Shown: positions 15,058 through 23,645, counted from the stretch's first letter. The stretch is DNA of 47,272 nt from Candidatus Peribacteraceae bacterium (GCA_028711445.1 JAQTSD010000008.1:1-47272), one strand, 5' to 3'. Notes: generated by a model from the letters alone, not told the origin. Made by a program: numbers and translations.

Positions 15058-15084
15058 GACCTCAGCCAAATACTGAGGTCTTTT
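15058..15084 (+). terminator. Intrinsic terminator of rpoC
   Basis: GACCTCAG/CTGAGGTC stem with a 7-nt loop followed by TTTT, 28 nt after the stop. Confidence 0.85.
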
Positions 15085-15124
15085 GGCTTATCAATCACTG
15101 CCCCCTTGTTCATCCGGGGGGTCG

Positions 15125-15284
15125 GCGTGCCACGGGGGTGAAAGGGGAAAGCCCTGCGCAGTTTGCCGACGGGGAGGCACAGGGCCGAAGCGGAAGAGCT
15201 CTGGCGCGCCGGCGTTTTGCCCGCCCGAACGTACCGACGTTCGGTACGGGCGGGGCTTCACCTTTGTCGCCGGACAAAGGCGGA
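15125..15284 (+). repeat. Structured dispersed repeat, copy A
   Basis: Related to 33796-33955 (inverted) and 35471-35631. It shares ACGGGGGTGAAAGGGGAA, GAGGCACAGGGCC, AGAGCTCTGGCGCGCCGGC and the end hairpin ACCTTTGTC/GACAAAGG. It is the most diverged copy: the internal hairpin segment is shortened, and a separate GTACCGA/TCGGTAC palindrome within CCCGCCC...GGGCGGG (about 15219-15255) interrupts the region before the end hairpin. It fills most of the 360-bp gap between rpoC and the next gene; no gene is seen here. Confidence 0.75.
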
Positions 15285-15359
15285 AAAGAGAAGCGTGGGA
15301 ACGTTTTCTGAGTTTTCAATACTTGAATTATGGCTAGTATATGGCTTATAGATCGCATA

Positions 15360-15388
15360 TTGCTTCACCATGCCTTTTATGCTACAAT
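15360..15388 (+). promoter_or_regulatory. Promoter of the first small+large gene pair
   Basis: TTGCTT (15360-15365), 17 bp, extended -10 TGCTACAAT (TACAAT 15383-15388). The start codon follows within 4 nt (15393) or 16 nt (15405). Confidence 0.65.
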
Positions 15389-15392
15389 AGTG

Positions 15393-15728
15393 ATGAACAC
15401 ACACATGCAACCCACGATCGCCAATCCGGTGGCGCGTAGCCTCTATAACGCCCTTATGGGTGAGATCGAACCGGATCTGCGTTTGGATGCGACTGAGACT
15501 ACTGCGGCCAAACTGGCAGCGATGTCCCCCGAAGAGCGTCGAGTGCAGGTTGCTCGTTACGAGGAGGCGTATGCCACATTCCATGAGCGCTGGCCGAAAT
15601 TCGTGGAGGAATCGAAGGAGCGGGTAAAGCTGATCATGAAAATGTTCCGGTCATTCAAGGAGCATGAGGACGACAACACTGCGGATATTCTTGAGCAATC
15701 TCTCAACTCCTTTCCCTCGGCATCATGA
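15393..15728 (+). CDS. Small protein, first member of a two-gene module (module 1)
   Basis: 111 aa from the ATG at 15393; a second ATG at 15405 (MQPTIANP) is equally possible and fits the promoter better. A paralogue of the small protein at 17444: both have LYxAxMxxxEPxL near the N-terminus and ARYxxAxATF in the middle (SLYNALMGEIEPDL/ARYEEAYATF against WLYDAIMEVLEPEL/ARYDRAFATF). Mostly helical, acidic, without signal or membrane segment. Its stop overlaps the start of the following 540-aa gene (ATGA), which implies coupled translation and a fixed stoichiometry. Family not recognised. The arrangement suggests a chaperone, adaptor or antitoxin-like partner for the large protein, but this is only a guess from gene order. 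Confidence 0.8.
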   Translation: MNTHMQPTIANPVARSLYNALMGEIEPDLRLDATETTAAKLAAMSPEERRVQVARYEEAYATFHERWPKFVEESKERVKLIMKMFRSFKEHEDDNTADILEQSLNSFPSAS

Positions 15729-17347
15729 GTCACTTCACGTTCTCCTCATCGGAGCGAAGGCTTCTTCATAAGTTGACCGGAGGAGCCCCGGACAAGCTTC
15801 CCATCGTACGCGGTGACAAGGCGTTCGATCCGGAGTCGAAGACGTGGAAGGAACAGGAGGGCAAAGTCGTGTACAAGAGTAGAGAACAGCTGAAAGAGGA
15901 GTTTCGGGCAAAACTTCAGACCATCTTTGAACGCAATCGCAAGCGGGATTTTGCGAAGAATGCCAACGACGAGTGGGAGCAACATGCGAAGTATGCGTAT
16001 CTTCACAAATATCCTCCACAACCACGCGGCAACAAGTCTCGGGGGCAACATCTGCTCGACTGGAATTATCGTCACAGTCAGATGACCCACACGAAGCACG
16101 AGTTCATCTCCGGACAGATTGCCAGACAGGAAGCACAGGTTGCTGCGGATGGTAATAACTCCTTCGAGGATGCGATGAATACCCGATTCGGAGAGAATAA
16201 GGAGGGTAAGCCCCTTTTCGATGCTGCATTGGATGAGGTGGTGAATGGCATCATGGAGGACGAGAGGTTTCAGAGAGGCGTCGCAAGTTTCACCGAAGTG
16301 AGCGAATTGGCGTTCAAGCGTTTCGGAGAACAGCTCATGGATACGGACAAACTGTGGGCGAGTAACGACATTCCGCCCGAGTTCAAGAATCTCTGGAAGC
16401 GCGGGAACGACGGAAAGTATGCCCTCCGTGCACCCGGCATGTACGAGAACGGACGTCTGGTGAAGGATTCTTCGGACCGGTATGAGCGATTTACGGGAGG
16501 GAGGAAGGACAAAAATTATCTCTACCAGCATGAGGTCGATCAGCTGGATCCCAACGAATGGAAGCGTTTGGACGAGACGATCGATTTGCGCATCCGCACC
16601 TCCGTCGATGCGGATGGCGAGAAATTCGGCAAGAGGATTGCCGATGTCATCGGGTATGACGTCGAGAAGCCGAAGCTCGCTCCCTTTGCGCATTTCCGCG
16701 AAGTGAAGCATGAATCCCCGGCGATCCCCGGGCGCATCTTCGCGTTCTCCATCGACAAGGCGGCTGACCGGAAGGTGCCGGCCGATGAGCTCAAAACCAT
16801 CAACAAAGCGGGTCGGGAGGGGATCGTTGTCGTCGATACGGAGGGCAAGATCCTCAACGCCGTGCATTTCGAGCAGGTCGATCGGCGGATGGACTTCATG
16901 AAATCCGATCCGGAGGGGCAGCGATTCTTACGGATATTTCCAAGAATGGGAGATGCGGGAGCCGCTTTCGACGAACAGCAGTACGTCACGGACTTCAAAA
17001 CGAATCTGGCGTATCGGGATGCCGTACAGTACGCGGATCCCAAGCTTAAGATGGTGATGGACCGCTACGAGCGTCTCAGTAAGATCGACAAGACAATGGA
17101 AGACGTGATGACGAAGAATGGGCTGACCAAAGCGGATATCGAAGGAAGAGCTCATTTCGGTCTTGCCCCTGCGAACAGGAATGCATTGGTCGATGCGCTT
17201 GCGAAGCTGGCGAAGAAAACGTCTCCGCAGACCATCGGCGATATCATGCGGTACTTTGCCGTGGAATTGGGTACGGTGGGAGAGGCGGAAATGGGTCCGC
17301 CCAAGGGGGTTGGGACACTCGTGCACGAGAAGTATAGGATGCTGTAG
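15725..17347 (+). CDS. Large hypothetical protein, second member of module 1
   Basis: 540 aa, unrecognised. Highly charged, with no signal peptide or membrane helix, and helical in the N-terminal 200 residues (LKEEFRAKLQTIFERNRKRDFAKNA). There is a central region with mixed secondary structure (IFAFSIDKAADRKVP, EGIVVVDTEGKILNAVHFEQVD) and a helical C-terminus ending VHEKYRML. The start overlaps the small gene's stop by four bases. No enzyme motif was recognised. It lies between rpoC and rpsL, which are adjacent in many bacteria, so the module looks inserted into a conserved cluster. A secreted or effector role is not supported by any visible signal. Confidence 0.8.
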   Translation: MSHFTFSSSERRLLHKLTGGAPDKLPIVRGDKAFDPESKTWKEQEGKVVYKSREQLKEEFRAKLQTIFERNRKRDFAKNANDEWEQHAKYAYLHKYPPQPRGNKSRGQHLLDWNYRHSQMTHTKHEFISGQIARQEAQVAADGNNSFEDAMNTRFGENKEGKPLFDAALDEVVNGIMEDERFQRGVASFTEVSELAFKRFGEQLMDTDKLWASNDIPPEFKNLWKRGNDGKYALRAPGMYENGRLVKDSSDRYERFTGGRKDKNYLYQHEVDQLDPNEWKRLDETIDLRIRTSVDADGEKFGKRIADVIGYDVEKPKLAPFAHFREVKHESPAIPGRIFAFSIDKAADRKVPADELKTINKAGREGIVVVDTEGKILNAVHFEQVDRRMDFMKSDPEGQRFLRIFPRMGDAGAAFDEQQYVTDFKTNLAYRDAVQYADPKLKMVMDRYERLSKIDKTMEDVMTKNGLTKADIEGRAHFGLAPANRNALVDALAKLAKKTSPQTIGDIMRYFAVELGTVGEAEMGPPKGVGTLVHEKYRML

Positions 17348-17407
17348 ATATCTTTCTGAGCGCTCTTCGAAGCCGTTTCGGAGCTGTTTCGAGGAGGCCG
17401 AAATTCC

Positions 17408-17436
17408 TTCTCAAGGGGGCAGAAAAGTGCTATACT
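17408..17436 (+). promoter_or_regulatory. Promoter of the second small+large gene pair
   Basis: TTCTCA (17408-17413), 17 bp, extended -10 TGCTATACT (TATACT 17431-17436). The ATG at 17444 is 7 nt after the -10 box, consistent with a leaderless mRNA. Confidence 0.65.
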
Positions 17437-17443
17437 ATTTATG

Positions 17444-17782
17444 ATGAAACATACATCAACACAGAGTGCCGCGATGAAGGAAGGATGGCTCTATGATGCG
17501 ATCATGGAGGTGCTCGAACCGGAGCTGATGTCACAGTCCATCGAGACACTGGATGGCACGTACCGAAGCGAGTCTGCAGAGGCGCATACCGAGCGCATGG
17601 CGCGCTACGATCGGGCGTTTGCGACGTTCGATGACGTACTCACGTCTCTCGGGGCCGACATGATTGAGAAAACGCGTGCACAGGGGCGTGGCAAGAAAGC
17701 GGCTGTGCGCAAGCAGGAGGAGAAAGAGCGTGGGGCATCCCTTACGAAGCTGGAACAAGATCTCGATTCCTCTCTCTCCTGA
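17444..17782 (+). CDS. Small protein, first member of a two-gene module (module 2)
   Basis: 112 aa, a paralogue of the small protein of module 1 (shared LYxAxMxxxEPxL and ARYxxAxATF). The C-terminal half is more basic (KTRAQGRGKKAAVRKQEEKE). The ATG at 17444 is chosen because it matches the expected transcription start; an adjacent ATG lies at 17441. The stop TGA shares its last base with the ATG of the 593-aa gene (TGATG), so the partner proteins are translationally coupled, just as in module 1. The cognate large proteins show no clear similarity to each other, which suggests the small protein is the conserved part of the system. Function unknown. Confidence 0.8.
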   Translation: MKHTSTQSAAMKEGWLYDAIMEVLEPELMSQSIETLDGTYRSESAEAHTERMARYDRAFATFDDVLTSLGADMIEKTRAQGRGKKAAVRKQEEKERGASLTKLEQDLDSSLS

Positions 17783-19563
17783 TGCGCTCTGAACTGCTCC
17801 ATACGTTCGGCTGGATGTTCTCAGATTCTCTCTTCCGCGAAGCGCGGATGCTGCGGGAAGTGCCTGCAGAGGGTCCGAAGAATGCTGCGGAGAAAGCGGA
17901 GGCGGATGACATCATGGATCGTTATCGCAAGCACAGCACGGAAGCGAGGAGAGTGGAGAAGCGATTGGATGATCTGCGAAGCGCCCATCCAGATGATCCC
18001 GAGCTTGGCCGCGAGCGCGTGAAAGGGGAAGCAAGGAGACTGGCTTCGGAAAGATCATTCTCGAGGAATTTCTCGCATCTTGGCTATCCGGAAAACCTGA
18101 CGGACAAGTACGTCACGAACATGGCTCGTATACATAATATTACGTTCGGCTTGAGAGGGACGAGTCTCATCGTCACGCGGGGGACGTTGGATGAGGTCAA
18201 TGGCGCTCTGGATGATATGCAGGCGCTCACGATTGAGTTTAAGAAGAGAGGCGTTCAGAGGGTCGAGAGCGCATACGGCGCAGTAACACCGCTCAATCGC
18301 GGACAGCGCACGATCGTTACCATCGATGAGCATAACCGACAGTACGTCGAACGGGTGAAGGAAGCGGAATTGGGAGACATGGTTATCAAGGCGCTCACAG
18401 ATTGCCGCGATCATTTTACGAAGTACGACGGTGCCAATTTCCGCAACTCCGTAAGCGATCCTACGTGGATAGCGGACAATCCGGAGCGTTATCGCGAGGT
18501 GGCCATGCAGGCGCTCAAGCAGGATCCGGAGAATATCAAGTACTTCGATAGGACCGTTTTCCCGAAAGCCGATATCAATCGGCTCATTACTCAGCAGTTG
18601 TCTCGGGATTCAGGTTTCATCCTTCGTGTGCCAGATGAATGGAGAACGGAGAATGCCGATGACTATAAGGTCGCGGTGCTGAGGTATGCCATGCAGACAG
18701 GTGATCCGGCGATATTGGATGCGTTACATCCTCGGGATTGGCCGTCCGATGATCGGGCCTTGGATAGTGTTATCGAAGCTATTGTTGCGAAAGATCCCTC
18801 GCTCGTTGATCAGTTGGCAACACGCTGCAAGTTCTACGTGGACCAAAAGAGAGGCATGGGCCATGTCCTGCGGGAACTTCTGACGAAGGATGCGGTAGTG
18901 AAGAATGAAAATATTCTCGACATGGTGATCGGGAAAAGGATGACTTTCGAGGGTATCGATGGTGGTTATGGCGATGCATTTGAGGATGCGCTGAAGAGAA
19001 TTTATGAAAGGCAGCCTGCGGCGGCCGTGCGGTATCTCATGTTCTTCCCACAGGAGAGACTGTCCGAGAAGGGCGACGAGGAGATCCGGCAGTTCTTCGA
19101 AAAGATTGCCATGGCCAATCCGACGATCATGCAGCGGTACATCGTCGATCATGACCCGGGGAAGGTTCTGAGGAAGTTCCCAGCGCTCTTGCGGTTCGCC
19201 CCGGTCGATCTGCAAGGCCGATTTGTCGTGACAAGGGAGCTTGCGAAGACGAGTCCGTGGATTTTGTTCAACTTAAATGACACACTGAAAAACACGATTG
19301 AGAACCCGACTGCTGACAAGGAGAAAGACAATCGTGACGATTACAGGCAATTGGTGCTGAAGGCATTCGATGGTGCCAATGCATCGACGGATTTCGAGAC
19401 GATGTGCGGTCTCTTTGAGAACCAGGCAGTGTACCTCAAGAGAGAATTACCGAACGTATGGAGAGAGATCAGAACGAAAGTCTGGGACAAAGCGGTTCAA
19501 AAATGGAATACGCCGGCACAGACAAAAGCAATGGGAGGGCTATACAGAAAGCATAGTCTGTGA
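17782..19563 (+). CDS. Large alpha-helical repeat protein, second member of module 2
   Basis: 593 aa. From about residue 230 to 560 it is built of degenerate helical repeats of 35-45 residues with the pattern (Y/A)xxVAxxALKxDPxxIxxFD. Examples are YREVAMQALKQDPENIKYFD, DSVIEAIVAKDPSLVDQL, EDALKRIYERQPAAAVRYL and RQFFEKIAMANPTIMQRYI. The pattern resembles DUF4116-type or HEAT-like solenoids; I cannot confirm the family. The N-terminal 180 residues are charged and helical (residues 23-75 likely coiled). No signal peptide, membrane segment or catalytic motif. The start shares one base with the upstream small gene's stop. A solenoid would suit protein-protein binding. It ends about 120 nt before rpsL. 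Confidence 0.78.
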   Translation: MRSELLHTFGWMFSDSLFREARMLREVPAEGPKNAAEKAEADDIMDRYRKHSTEARRVEKRLDDLRSAHPDDPELGRERVKGEARRLASERSFSRNFSHLGYPENLTDKYVTNMARIHNITFGLRGTSLIVTRGTLDEVNGALDDMQALTIEFKKRGVQRVESAYGAVTPLNRGQRTIVTIDEHNRQYVERVKEAELGDMVIKALTDCRDHFTKYDGANFRNSVSDPTWIADNPERYREVAMQALKQDPENIKYFDRTVFPKADINRLITQQLSRDSGFILRVPDEWRTENADDYKVAVLRYAMQTGDPAILDALHPRDWPSDDRALDSVIEAIVAKDPSLVDQLATRCKFYVDQKRGMGHVLRELLTKDAVVKNENILDMVIGKRMTFEGIDGGYGDAFEDALKRIYERQPAAAVRYLMFFPQERLSEKGDEEIRQFFEKIAMANPTIMQRYIVDHDPGKVLRKFPALLRFAPVDLQGRFVVTRELAKTSPWILFNLNDTLKNTIENPTADKEKDNRDDYRQLVLKAFDGANASTDFETMCGLFENQAVYLKRELPNVWREIRTKVWDKAVQKWNTPAQTKAMGGLYRKHSL

Positions 19564-19687
19564 GGTCTTTTGAGCCTTAAACGGTAGAGGTAAACGGAGG
19601 GCTTTTCTCTGAAACTCTCTTTACTTCTCCCTTCCTCTGCCAGTAGCATAGTGCCCTCTCCTCTTTGGAAGAGGGGAGATCCTTACG
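19564..19687 (+). promoter_or_regulatory. rpsL upstream region
   Basis: Contains a possible promoter TTTACT (about 19620) - 18 bp - TAGCAT and, just before the start, CCTCTTTGGAAGAGGGGAGA. In that stretch CCTCTT can pair with AAGAGG, partly hiding the Shine-Dalgarno GAGGGGAGA. Such a fold could allow translational control, but this is inference. Confidence 0.4.
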
Positions 19688-20110
19688 ATGCCAACGATCA
19701 ATCAGCTCATCCGCCGGCCACGACACGCCAAGGTCCGCAAGTCCAAGGCACCTGCGCTGCAGTACACATGGAACGCGCTTAACATGCGTGCGGTCCCATT
19801 GCCCGGCGGTGCGCCCTTCAAACGCGGCGTATGTATCAAAGTGACCACGATGACGCCCAAGAAGCCAAATTCCGCTCTGCGTAAGATCGCCCGCGTGCGT
19901 CTCGTGAACGGTCACGAGGTGAAGGCGTACATTATGGGAGAGGGGCACAACTTGCAGGAACACTCCGTAGTGCTCGTGCGTGGCGGCCGCGTGAAAGATC
20001 TTCCGGGCGTGCGTTACCACATCGTCCGCGGCATCCTCGACACGGAGGGCGTGCAGAACCGCAAGCAGGGTCGCAGCCGTTACGGTGCCAAACGGCCGAA
20101 AGCTTCTTAA
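19688..20110 (+). CDS. rpsL: 30S ribosomal protein S12
   Basis: 140 aa. S12 lies at the decoding centre. Seen: [11 protein letters not shown] at the start, [37 protein letters not shown] and the basic [14 protein letters not shown] tail. The spacer between APAL and KRGVC is longer than in E. coli but matches the length seen in Firmicutes S12, so it is not unusual. GAGGGGAGA provides a Shine-Dalgarno. It is first in rpsL-rpsG, with rpoC upstream as in many bacteria, though here separated from rpoC by two extra gene pairs. Confidence 0.98.
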   Translation: MPTINQLIRRPRHAKVRKSKAPALQYTWNALNMRAVPLPGGAPFKRGVCIKVTTMTPKKPNSALRKIARVRLVNGHEVKAYIMGEGHNLQEHSVVLVRGGRVKDLPGVRYHIVRGILDTEGVQNRKQGRSRYGAKRPKAS

Positions 20111-20142
20111 AACATCTCCCGTCTTCCTCTTTCACTCCGCTC

Positions 20143-20595
20143 ATGCCGAAACCCATCAAGCCTTTCATTCCATCCGGCTCCGACCCATTGATCGAGAAAT
20201 TCATCTGTTCGATGATGATGCAGGGGAAGAAGTCCATTGCCCGTGGGATCTTTCAAGATGCCATGGACATCATCAAGACGCGTACAAAGGACAGCCCTTT
20301 GGATATCTTCAGCAAGGCTCTGCTCAATGTGACACCCCTCGTGGAAGTGCGACCAAAGCGTGTGGGTGGTGCGGTGTACCAGGTACCGGTGGAGGTGAAC
20401 CCCAAGCGCCAGCAAGCCCTCTCCATTCGCTGGATCATCACGGCTGCTCGTGACAGGAAGGGTATTCCCATGGCCCAGAGATTGGCGCTCGAGCTCCTCG
20501 ACGCATCGTCCGATCAGGGTGCTGCGGTGAAGAAGAAGCAGGATGTCCTCAAGATGGCGCAGGCCAATAAAGCTTTTGCACACTTGGCGAAGTAG
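20143..20595 (+). CDS. rpsG: 30S ribosomal protein S7
   Basis: 150 aa. S7 nucleates assembly of the 30S head and contacts the E site. Family patterns: LIEKFICSMMMQGKKSIARGI, ALLNVTPLVEVRPKRVGGAVYQVPVEV, and RWIITAARDRKGIPMAQRLALELLDA. Length is close to the usual 155. It starts 32 nt after rpsL behind a pyrimidine-rich stretch (CTTCCTCTTTCACTCCGCTC) without a Shine-Dalgarno. In most bacteria fusA follows directly; here about 730 bp of repeats and gene relics intervene. Confidence 0.98.
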   Translation: MPKPIKPFIPSGSDPLIEKFICSMMMQGKKSIARGIFQDAMDIIKTRTKDSPLDIFSKALLNVTPLVEVRPKRVGGAVYQVPVEVNPKRQQALSIRWIITAARDRKGIPMAQRLALELLDASSDQGAAVKKKQDVLKMAQANKAFAHLAK

Positions 20596-20633
20596 ATTTG
20601 TGACAGAGGGATTATTGTTTTCATTGCTCCGCC

Positions 20634-20730
20634 GTGATGGTTCGTGGCTCGCGGCGTGTCATGGTGAGGAGCTTTTTGCGTGAGCGAAAGCCACGAATCC
20701 ATGCACGCCGCTCGTACCTCACCATGACAC
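20634..20730. repeat. Palindromic repeat element, copy 2 (inverted relative to copy 1)
   Basis: A near-exact reverse complement of 327-424, including GTGTCATGGTGAGG, GCTTTTTGC and CCACGAA segments. The GCTTTTTGC partner has changed to GCGAAAGC, which still pairs, with a G-T wobble, to form the hairpin. It lies between rpsG and a decayed GIY-YIG gene. It lacks the outer 18-bp inverted ends of copy 1. Confidence 0.8.
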
Positions 20731-20739
20731 GGCGGAGCT

Positions 20740-21059
20740 CTATCTCCTTGGCTTTCCACCGCGTCGTTTCGACAATCTCTCAAGTGTTTCTTGGTCCCTA
20801 CTTATCAGTGCTTCTTTCTTCCTTCTCCTCCATCTTTTGATTTGTTTTTCAAATGCAATTGCCTCCGTGACTTCAGAGAACTCTGCAACGTAGACCAATT
20901 CGACCGGTCTCCGGTTGTGTGTGTGTACGCTGACGGATCCCATCCTTCCTGATGCTGGCTGATGCGTTTTTGGAGGTCATTGGTAATCCGGACGTAATAG
21001 CTATTGTCGGCACACCGCAGCATGTGTACGACATAGTGATCCATAGGATGATCGTACAT
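20740..21059 (-). pseudogene. Frameshifted GIY-YIG nuclease-like gene
   Basis: Two overlapping minus-strand frames together give one small GIY-YIG domain protein (UPF0213/YhbQ type, about 100 aa). The first half (from ATG 21059 or 21044) reads DHYVVHMLRCADNSYYVRITNDLQKRISQHQEG, and the second half NRRPVELVYVAEFSEVTEAIAFEKQIKRW. The break falls in a (CA)n run near 20916-20926. Losing one CA would restore a continuous ...SAYTHNRRPVELVY reading. The family YVGITN motif is YVRITN here, so the conserved Gly is also lost, arguing for genuine decay and not only a sequencing slip. Intact members are presumed DNA-cleaving. It is flanked by a palindromic repeat and lies within the rpsG-fusA gap. Confidence 0.75.
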
Positions 21060-21210
21060 CTCTCGGTACGTTTTTCGTCCGTTTTAGCAGGAAAATCTTT
21101 TGCCAATCATTGCATTCCGCCCTCCTTTTCCCTATAGTTTTCGCACTTTCGGCAGCTTGCATAAGCATCTGCCAGGGTGCGTATTTCGTCTGACTCTTTT
21201 CTTCTCTCTC

Positions 21211-21321
21211 ATGGATCTCAAGAATCTTCGCAATATCGGAATCATCGCCCACCCGTCTTCGCTCGTTCGGAGCTACGCCGGGCAGGCATCGATGCCGCTT
21301 TCCTTCCTTTCCCAAGTGTAA
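21211..21321 (+). other. Truncated duplicate of the fusA 5' end, or upstream ORF
   Basis: An ATG at 21211 opens a 36-codon frame whose first 14 residues, [14 protein letters not shown], are identical to EF-G, with seven nucleotide differences from the real gene, all synonymous. After CAC there are 35 unrelated bases (21253-21287), then ATCGATGCCG, which again resembles the next fusA codons (ATC GAC GCC G). The frame stops with TAA at 21319-21321, two bases before the functional ATG. It could be a relic of a disrupted fusA start or a translated leader peptide; its codons are GC-rich at third positions, those of the functional start AT-rich. Confidence 0.75.
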
Positions 21322-21323
21322 TC

Positions 21324-23426
21324 ATGGATCTTAAGAATTTACGAAATATTGGCATTATCGCCCACATCGACGCCGGCAAGACGACAACCACCGAGCGTGT
21401 GCTCTTCTACACGGGCAAGAATTACAAGATCGGTGAAGTACACGAAGGAGAAGCCACCATGGATTGGATGGAGCAGGAGCGCGAGCGTGGCATCACTATC
21501 ACGTCTGCTGCTACACAGTGTCACTGGAAGGCCAAAAATGCCGAGGGAGAGATGATCGACTGTACGATCAATATCATCGATACGCCGGGGCACGTGGACT
21601 TCACCGCGGAGGTGGAGCGCAGTCTCCGGGTGCTTGATGGAGGTGTGGTGGTCTTCGATGGTAGCCAGGGAGTGGAGCCACAGAGTGAAACCGTCTGGCG
21701 TCAGGCGGACAAATATAACGTCCCACGTCTCGCCTTCATCAATAAGATGGATAAGACGGGTGGTGATTTCTTCATGTCCCTCGCGAGCATTCACGATCGC
21801 CTGAGCAAAGATGCCGTGGCCATCCAGCTTCCGATTGGCGCGGAGGATACATTCTCGGGCATGGTGGATATCGTGGGGAAGAAGGCTTATAAGTTCTCGG
21901 GTGAGCATGGTGAGAAGATCGAGGAGATCCCTATTCCGGAGGATATGCATGAGCAGGTGTCCGAGTATCGTGCGGTGCTCATGGAGAAGGTTGCTGAGTG
22001 TGACAATGACCTCACAGATTTATATCTGCAGAATAATGCGCTTACGGATGCGGAGCTCATCCGCGGCATCCGCATCGGTACGGTAAATGGAAAGATCTAC
22101 CCCGTTGTTTGCGGGTCATCTCTGCGAAACATGGGTGTGCAATTACTCCTCGATGCCGTCGTGGCATACCTTCCGTCTCCGTTGGAGATTCCTCCCGCTG
22201 TTGGTGTCAGCCTGAAGACGGACAAGGAGGAGGAGCGCAAACCAGACAACACTCAGCCGCTCGCCATGCTGGCCTTCAAGATTGCTACGGATCCGTTCGT
22301 TGGTAAGCTCACGTTCGTCCGTGTCTATTCGGGTGTCCTCCAGTCCGGTAGCTATGTCATCAATACGCATAGCGATACGAAGGAGCGCATCGGACGCATC
22401 GTGCGCATGCACGCCAACTCGCGACAGGAGATCGACAAGGTGGAAGCAGGAGACATCGCAGCTGTCATCGGTCTCAAGGACACGCGCACAGGCGACACGC
22501 TCTGTGACGAGGCGCATCCCATTCGTCTCGAGTCCATCACCTTCGCCGAGCCGGTTATTTCTATGGCTGTGGAACCCAAAACCAAGGCCGATCAAGAGAA
22601 GATGGGCATCGCCTTGAAGAAGCTTTCAGAAGAGGATCCTACGTTCCGCGTGCGTACGGATGACGAGACCGATCAGGTCGTCATCTCCGGCATGGGCGAG
22701 CTGCATCTCGACATTATCGTCGACCGGATGCGCCGCGAGTTTAAGGTGGAGTCGAACGTCGGCAAGCCACAGGTAGCATATCGCGAGACGATCCAAAAGG
22801 AGGTCGAGCACGAGGAAAAGTACATCAAGCAGACGGGTGGTCGTGGACAGTACGGACACGTGGTGTTTCGCTTGTCTCCACAGGAACCTGGCAAGGGCTA
22901 CGAATTCGAAAATTCCATCGTATCCGGCAGGATTCCCCGTGAGTTCATTCCGGCGTGCGACAAGGGCTTCCAGGAGGGCATGACGCGCGGCATCCTCGCA
23001 GGATACCCCGTGGTGGACGTGAAGGTGGAGCTCACCGACGGGTCCTATCATGACGTGGACTCCTCCGAAATGGCTTTCAAACTGGCGGCCTCGATCGGCT
23101 TTCAGGCGGCGGCGAAGAAGGCCGATCCGGTCATCCTCGAGCCGATCATGAAGGTCGAAGTCGTCACGCCCGAGGAATTCCTCGGGCAAATCATGGGCGA
23201 CTTGAACGCCCGTCGCGGCATCATCCAGTCTACGGGCTCGCGCGGAACGGCTAAGACGATCCAAGTGCTCGTGCCGATGGCCACGATGTTCGGCTACGCC
23301 ACGGATATGCGTTCCATGACTCAGGGGCGCGCGAGCTACGTCATGGAGTTCGGGCACTACAACAAGGTACCCAGAAATGTTGCCGAGGAGATCATTGCCA
23401 AACGTGCGGGGACGAAGGTCCGGTAG
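21324..23426 (+). CDS. fusA: Elongation factor G
   Basis: 700 aa, normal length. EF-G is the translocase GTPase of the elongating ribosome. The G domain has [19 protein letters not shown] (P-loop), [19 protein letters not shown] and [10 protein letters not shown]. Domains II-V follow, with [39 protein letters not shown] and the C-terminal [14 protein letters not shown] 21324 is chosen because it gives the canonical start; the frame is open further upstream through the duplicated start. There is no Shine-Dalgarno sequence; the region upstream is CTTTCCTTCCTTTCCC. The tuf gene does not follow. A repeat-bearing 3' region follows. Confidence 0.97.
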   Translation: MDLKNLRNIGIIAHIDAGKTTTTERVLFYTGKNYKIGEVHEGEATMDWMEQERERGITITSAATQCHWKAKNAEGEMIDCTINIIDTPGHVDFTAEVERSLRVLDGGVVVFDGSQGVEPQSETVWRQADKYNVPRLAFINKMDKTGGDFFMSLASIHDRLSKDAVAIQLPIGAEDTFSGMVDIVGKKAYKFSGEHGEKIEEIPIPEDMHEQVSEYRAVLMEKVAECDNDLTDLYLQNNALTDAELIRGIRIGTVNGKIYPVVCGSSLRNMGVQLLLDAVVAYLPSPLEIPPAVGVSLKTDKEEERKPDNTQPLAMLAFKIATDPFVGKLTFVRVYSGVLQSGSYVINTHSDTKERIGRIVRMHANSRQEIDKVEAGDIAAVIGLKDTRTGDTLCDEAHPIRLESITFAEPVISMAVEPKTKADQEKMGIALKKLSEEDPTFRVRTDDETDQVVISGMGELHLDIIVDRMRREFKVESNVGKPQVAYRETIQKEVEHEEKYIKQTGGRGQYGHVVFRLSPQEPGKGYEFENSIVSGRIPREFIPACDKGFQEGMTRGILAGYPVVDVKVELTDGSYHDVDSSEMAFKLAASIGFQAAAKKADPVILEPIMKVEVVTPEEFLGQIMGDLNARRGIIQSTGSRGTAKTIQVLVPMATMFGYATDMRSMTQGRASYVMEFGHYNKVPRNVAEEIIAKRAGTKVR

Positions 23427-23637
23427 GCATGGAAGGAATTCCGCCCATGAACCCTCTTTCCCTTCAAGGAGGCGCTCCAGCGTGGGGCCCGCGAGACCCC
23501 GCTTCACGCATTTGTTTTTATAATGCGAAAAATGTGTCAGTCTGAGCCCTTCGTCAGGCTCAGGACAAGACTCGACACATTTGTGGTTAGGCGGCGTGTC
23601 GACCCTTCGACAAGCTCAGGGTGACACGCCTTTAGTG
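23427..23637. repeat. Composite repeat region after fusA
   Basis: Bases 23427-23506 resemble the sequence just after nrdJ (32619 onward): both read GGCATGGA right after a stop, then ATGAnCC, CTTTCCCT and GCTCCAGCG. At 23532-23580 ATGTGTC/GACACAT brackets CCTTCGTCAGGCTCAGGACA, and at 23593-23630 GGCGTGTC/GACACGCC brackets CTTCGACAAGCTCAGGGTGA. Both inner motifs recur near 32700 and 42181. The hairpins could terminate fusA. No gene is seen. Confidence 0.65.
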
Positions 23638-23645
23638 GTATTGAG

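Noticed and set aside
19688-20110. S12 with an apparent insertion between APAL and KRGVC
   Set aside because: The same spacer length occurs in Firmicutes S12, so it is normal variation.
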